Shown here: piece by piece, positions 63,256 through 64,000 of the stretch
How positions within the stretch are numbered: the stretch's first letter is position 1
Layout: each line of letters opens with the position of its first letter
Assembly (NCBI RefSeq): GCF_034087045.1
Contig: NZ_CP139247.1
Location: forward strand, 3,064,001 to 3,128,000
Reading direction: 5' to 3'
Origin: Chitinophaga sancti
GTDB lineage: Bacteria; Bacteroidota; Bacteroidia; Chitinophagales; Chitinophagaceae
DNA: 64,000 bases
The notes under the pieces: generated by a model
Database searches by the model: none
What the model was told of the DNA's origin: nothing
Seen by the model: the letters and a program-made list of their open reading frames with translations, nothing else
Program-made: the position numbers and the translations under genes

Positions 63256-64000
63256 ATGCAAACAAAAAATATATTGCTGTTAGGCTTACTGGGAGTTGCT
63301 TTCAGTGCCTGTCATAAAGAAGAATCTGTAAAGGTATCTACGGCTTCTGTAACAGTAGGCCAGACTATTACGTCCGATACATTGACCGGTTCTGTAAAAG
63401 GAACGCTTCAATCAGGTCGCACCTATTACTTCAGCTCTGATATTACGATCAATGCGGGCGATACTTTACTCATGCAGGAAGGTACCAGGCTGATCGCACT
63501 GGGTGATGGTAAAACCACCGCTACCAGTCCGCAGATCACTTGCAATGGTACATTCATCAGTTTAGGTACAGAAGATAATAACAACTTCATTACCGTACTG
63601 GATAGCCTGCGTACCACATCGAATATCGGTGCTGGTTTCTGGGGTGGTATTCAGTGTGGCGAAAGCAGTGGTGATGTAATCATTAAATGGACACACCTGG
63701 AATTTGCTGGTGGTCCTGCAGGTGATGCAGCTGATCCGGCGGTATTTGCTTCCGGCGATCCGCGTAACTTCCTCAGTTATACAAATATCGATGGCCAGGT
63801 GATTGTAGAAGATTCCTGGTTCTATGGTAGTACGGACGATGGTATCCGCATTCTGCATGGTAACATCAGTTTTATGCGTAATACTTTTGAAGCCTGTGGT
63901 AAAGCAGGTGGTGAGTCGCTGAACATGAAAGCCGGTACTGTAGGCGATGTGGCATACAATGTATCGATCGGCGCTGCTACTAATTCCTTCAAAGTTTCTA
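63256..64000 (+). CDS. Lipoprotein with right-handed beta-helix-like fold, 3'-truncated by the window
   Basis: The frame is open to base 64000, so 248 residues are visible. Signal peptide MQTKNILLLGLLGVAFSAC with a lipobox (FSAC, Cys19). The mature part contains GTLQSGRTYYFSSDITINAGDTLLMQEGTRLIA, WGGIQCGES and VEDSWFYGSTDDGIRILHGNISFMRNTF, the stacked short strands of a right-handed parallel beta-helix. It lies 21 bp after the TonB-dependent receptor and is probably its surface partner. Catalytic residues cannot be judged from the fragment. Confidence 0.8.
   Translation, partial: MQTKNILLLGLLGVAFSACHKEESVKVSTASVTVGQTITSDTLTGSVKGTLQSGRTYYFSSDITINAGDTLLMQEGTRLIALGDGKTTATSPQITCNGTFISLGTEDNNNFITVLDSLRTTSNIGAGFWGGIQCGESSGDVIIKWTHLEFAGGPAGDAADPAVFASGDPRNFLSYTNIDGQVIVEDSWFYGSTDDGIRILHGNISFMRNTFEACGKAGGESLNMKAGTVGDVAYNVSIGAATNSFKVS

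Overview
The window looks like a chromosomal segment from a Bacteroidetes (Bacteroidota) bacterium, most likely a Chitinophaga-type member of the Chitinophagaceae. This is an inference from gene content: a TonB-dependent receptor with a carboxypeptidase-regulatory-like N-terminus, DUF5686 and AsmA envelope proteins, periplasmic TPR sensors, serine palmitoyltransferase, and TAnnTTTG-type -7 promoter boxes. No rRNA, tRNA, insertion sequence or CRISPR array was seen.

Region 1 (1-14445, + strand) is the 3' part of an exopolysaccharide locus. It holds glycosyltransferases, a Wzy/ligase-like membrane protein, an unusual cytosolic beta-propeller, two acyltransferase-3 proteins, a VanZ protein and WcaF-, WcaI- and WcaJ-like proteins. 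Genes are packed with overlaps. The locus is followed by a degenerate histidine-kinase-like protein. Export genes (Wza, Wzc, Wzx) are not in the window and probably lie upstream.

Region 2 (14566-31036) starts with mqo and continues with an assimilatory nitrate/nitrite module: a rubredoxin fused to a sulfite-reductase-like fold, a nitrate reductase fused to its FAD and [2Fe-2S] domains, a NarK-type transporter, an alginate-export-type porin, NirD and NirB. Divergent from nirB are cobA (siroheme synthesis) and a Crp/Fnr regulator with an N-terminal cysteine cluster. Two near-identical TGA-N6-TCA operators lie between nirB and cobA. A NarL-like response regulator and a TPR histidine kinase follow.

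Region 3 (31037-38689) is mixed: DUF983, an AraC regulator, a large AsmA protein, a ThuA protein, an IucB-like acetyltransferase and a secreted Gly-rich repeat protein.

Region 4 (38690-50363) is the most interesting. A 588-bp non-coding stretch full of inverted and direct repeats precedes ten same-strand genes that together can encode synthesis of inositol sphingolipids: serine palmitoyltransferase, a GNAT-type acyltransferase, an epimerase-like reductase, myo-inositol-phosphate synthase, a PgpA-like phosphatase, GtrA, a DUF5686 outer-membrane protein, a CDP-alcohol phosphatidyltransferase fused to a C-terminal domain, a ceramide-type fatty acid hydroxylase and an Aur1-like PAP2 enzyme.

Region 5 (50340-64000) holds a Clp-N/TPR protein, a B12-binding radical SAM protein, a nuclease lipoprotein, a second sterol-desaturase-family enzyme coupled to a small Asn/Arg-rich secreted protein, an NmrA-like oxidoreductase, a serine hydrolase, a TPR-LuxR regulator, a TonB-dependent receptor and the start of a beta-helix lipoprotein cut by the window end.
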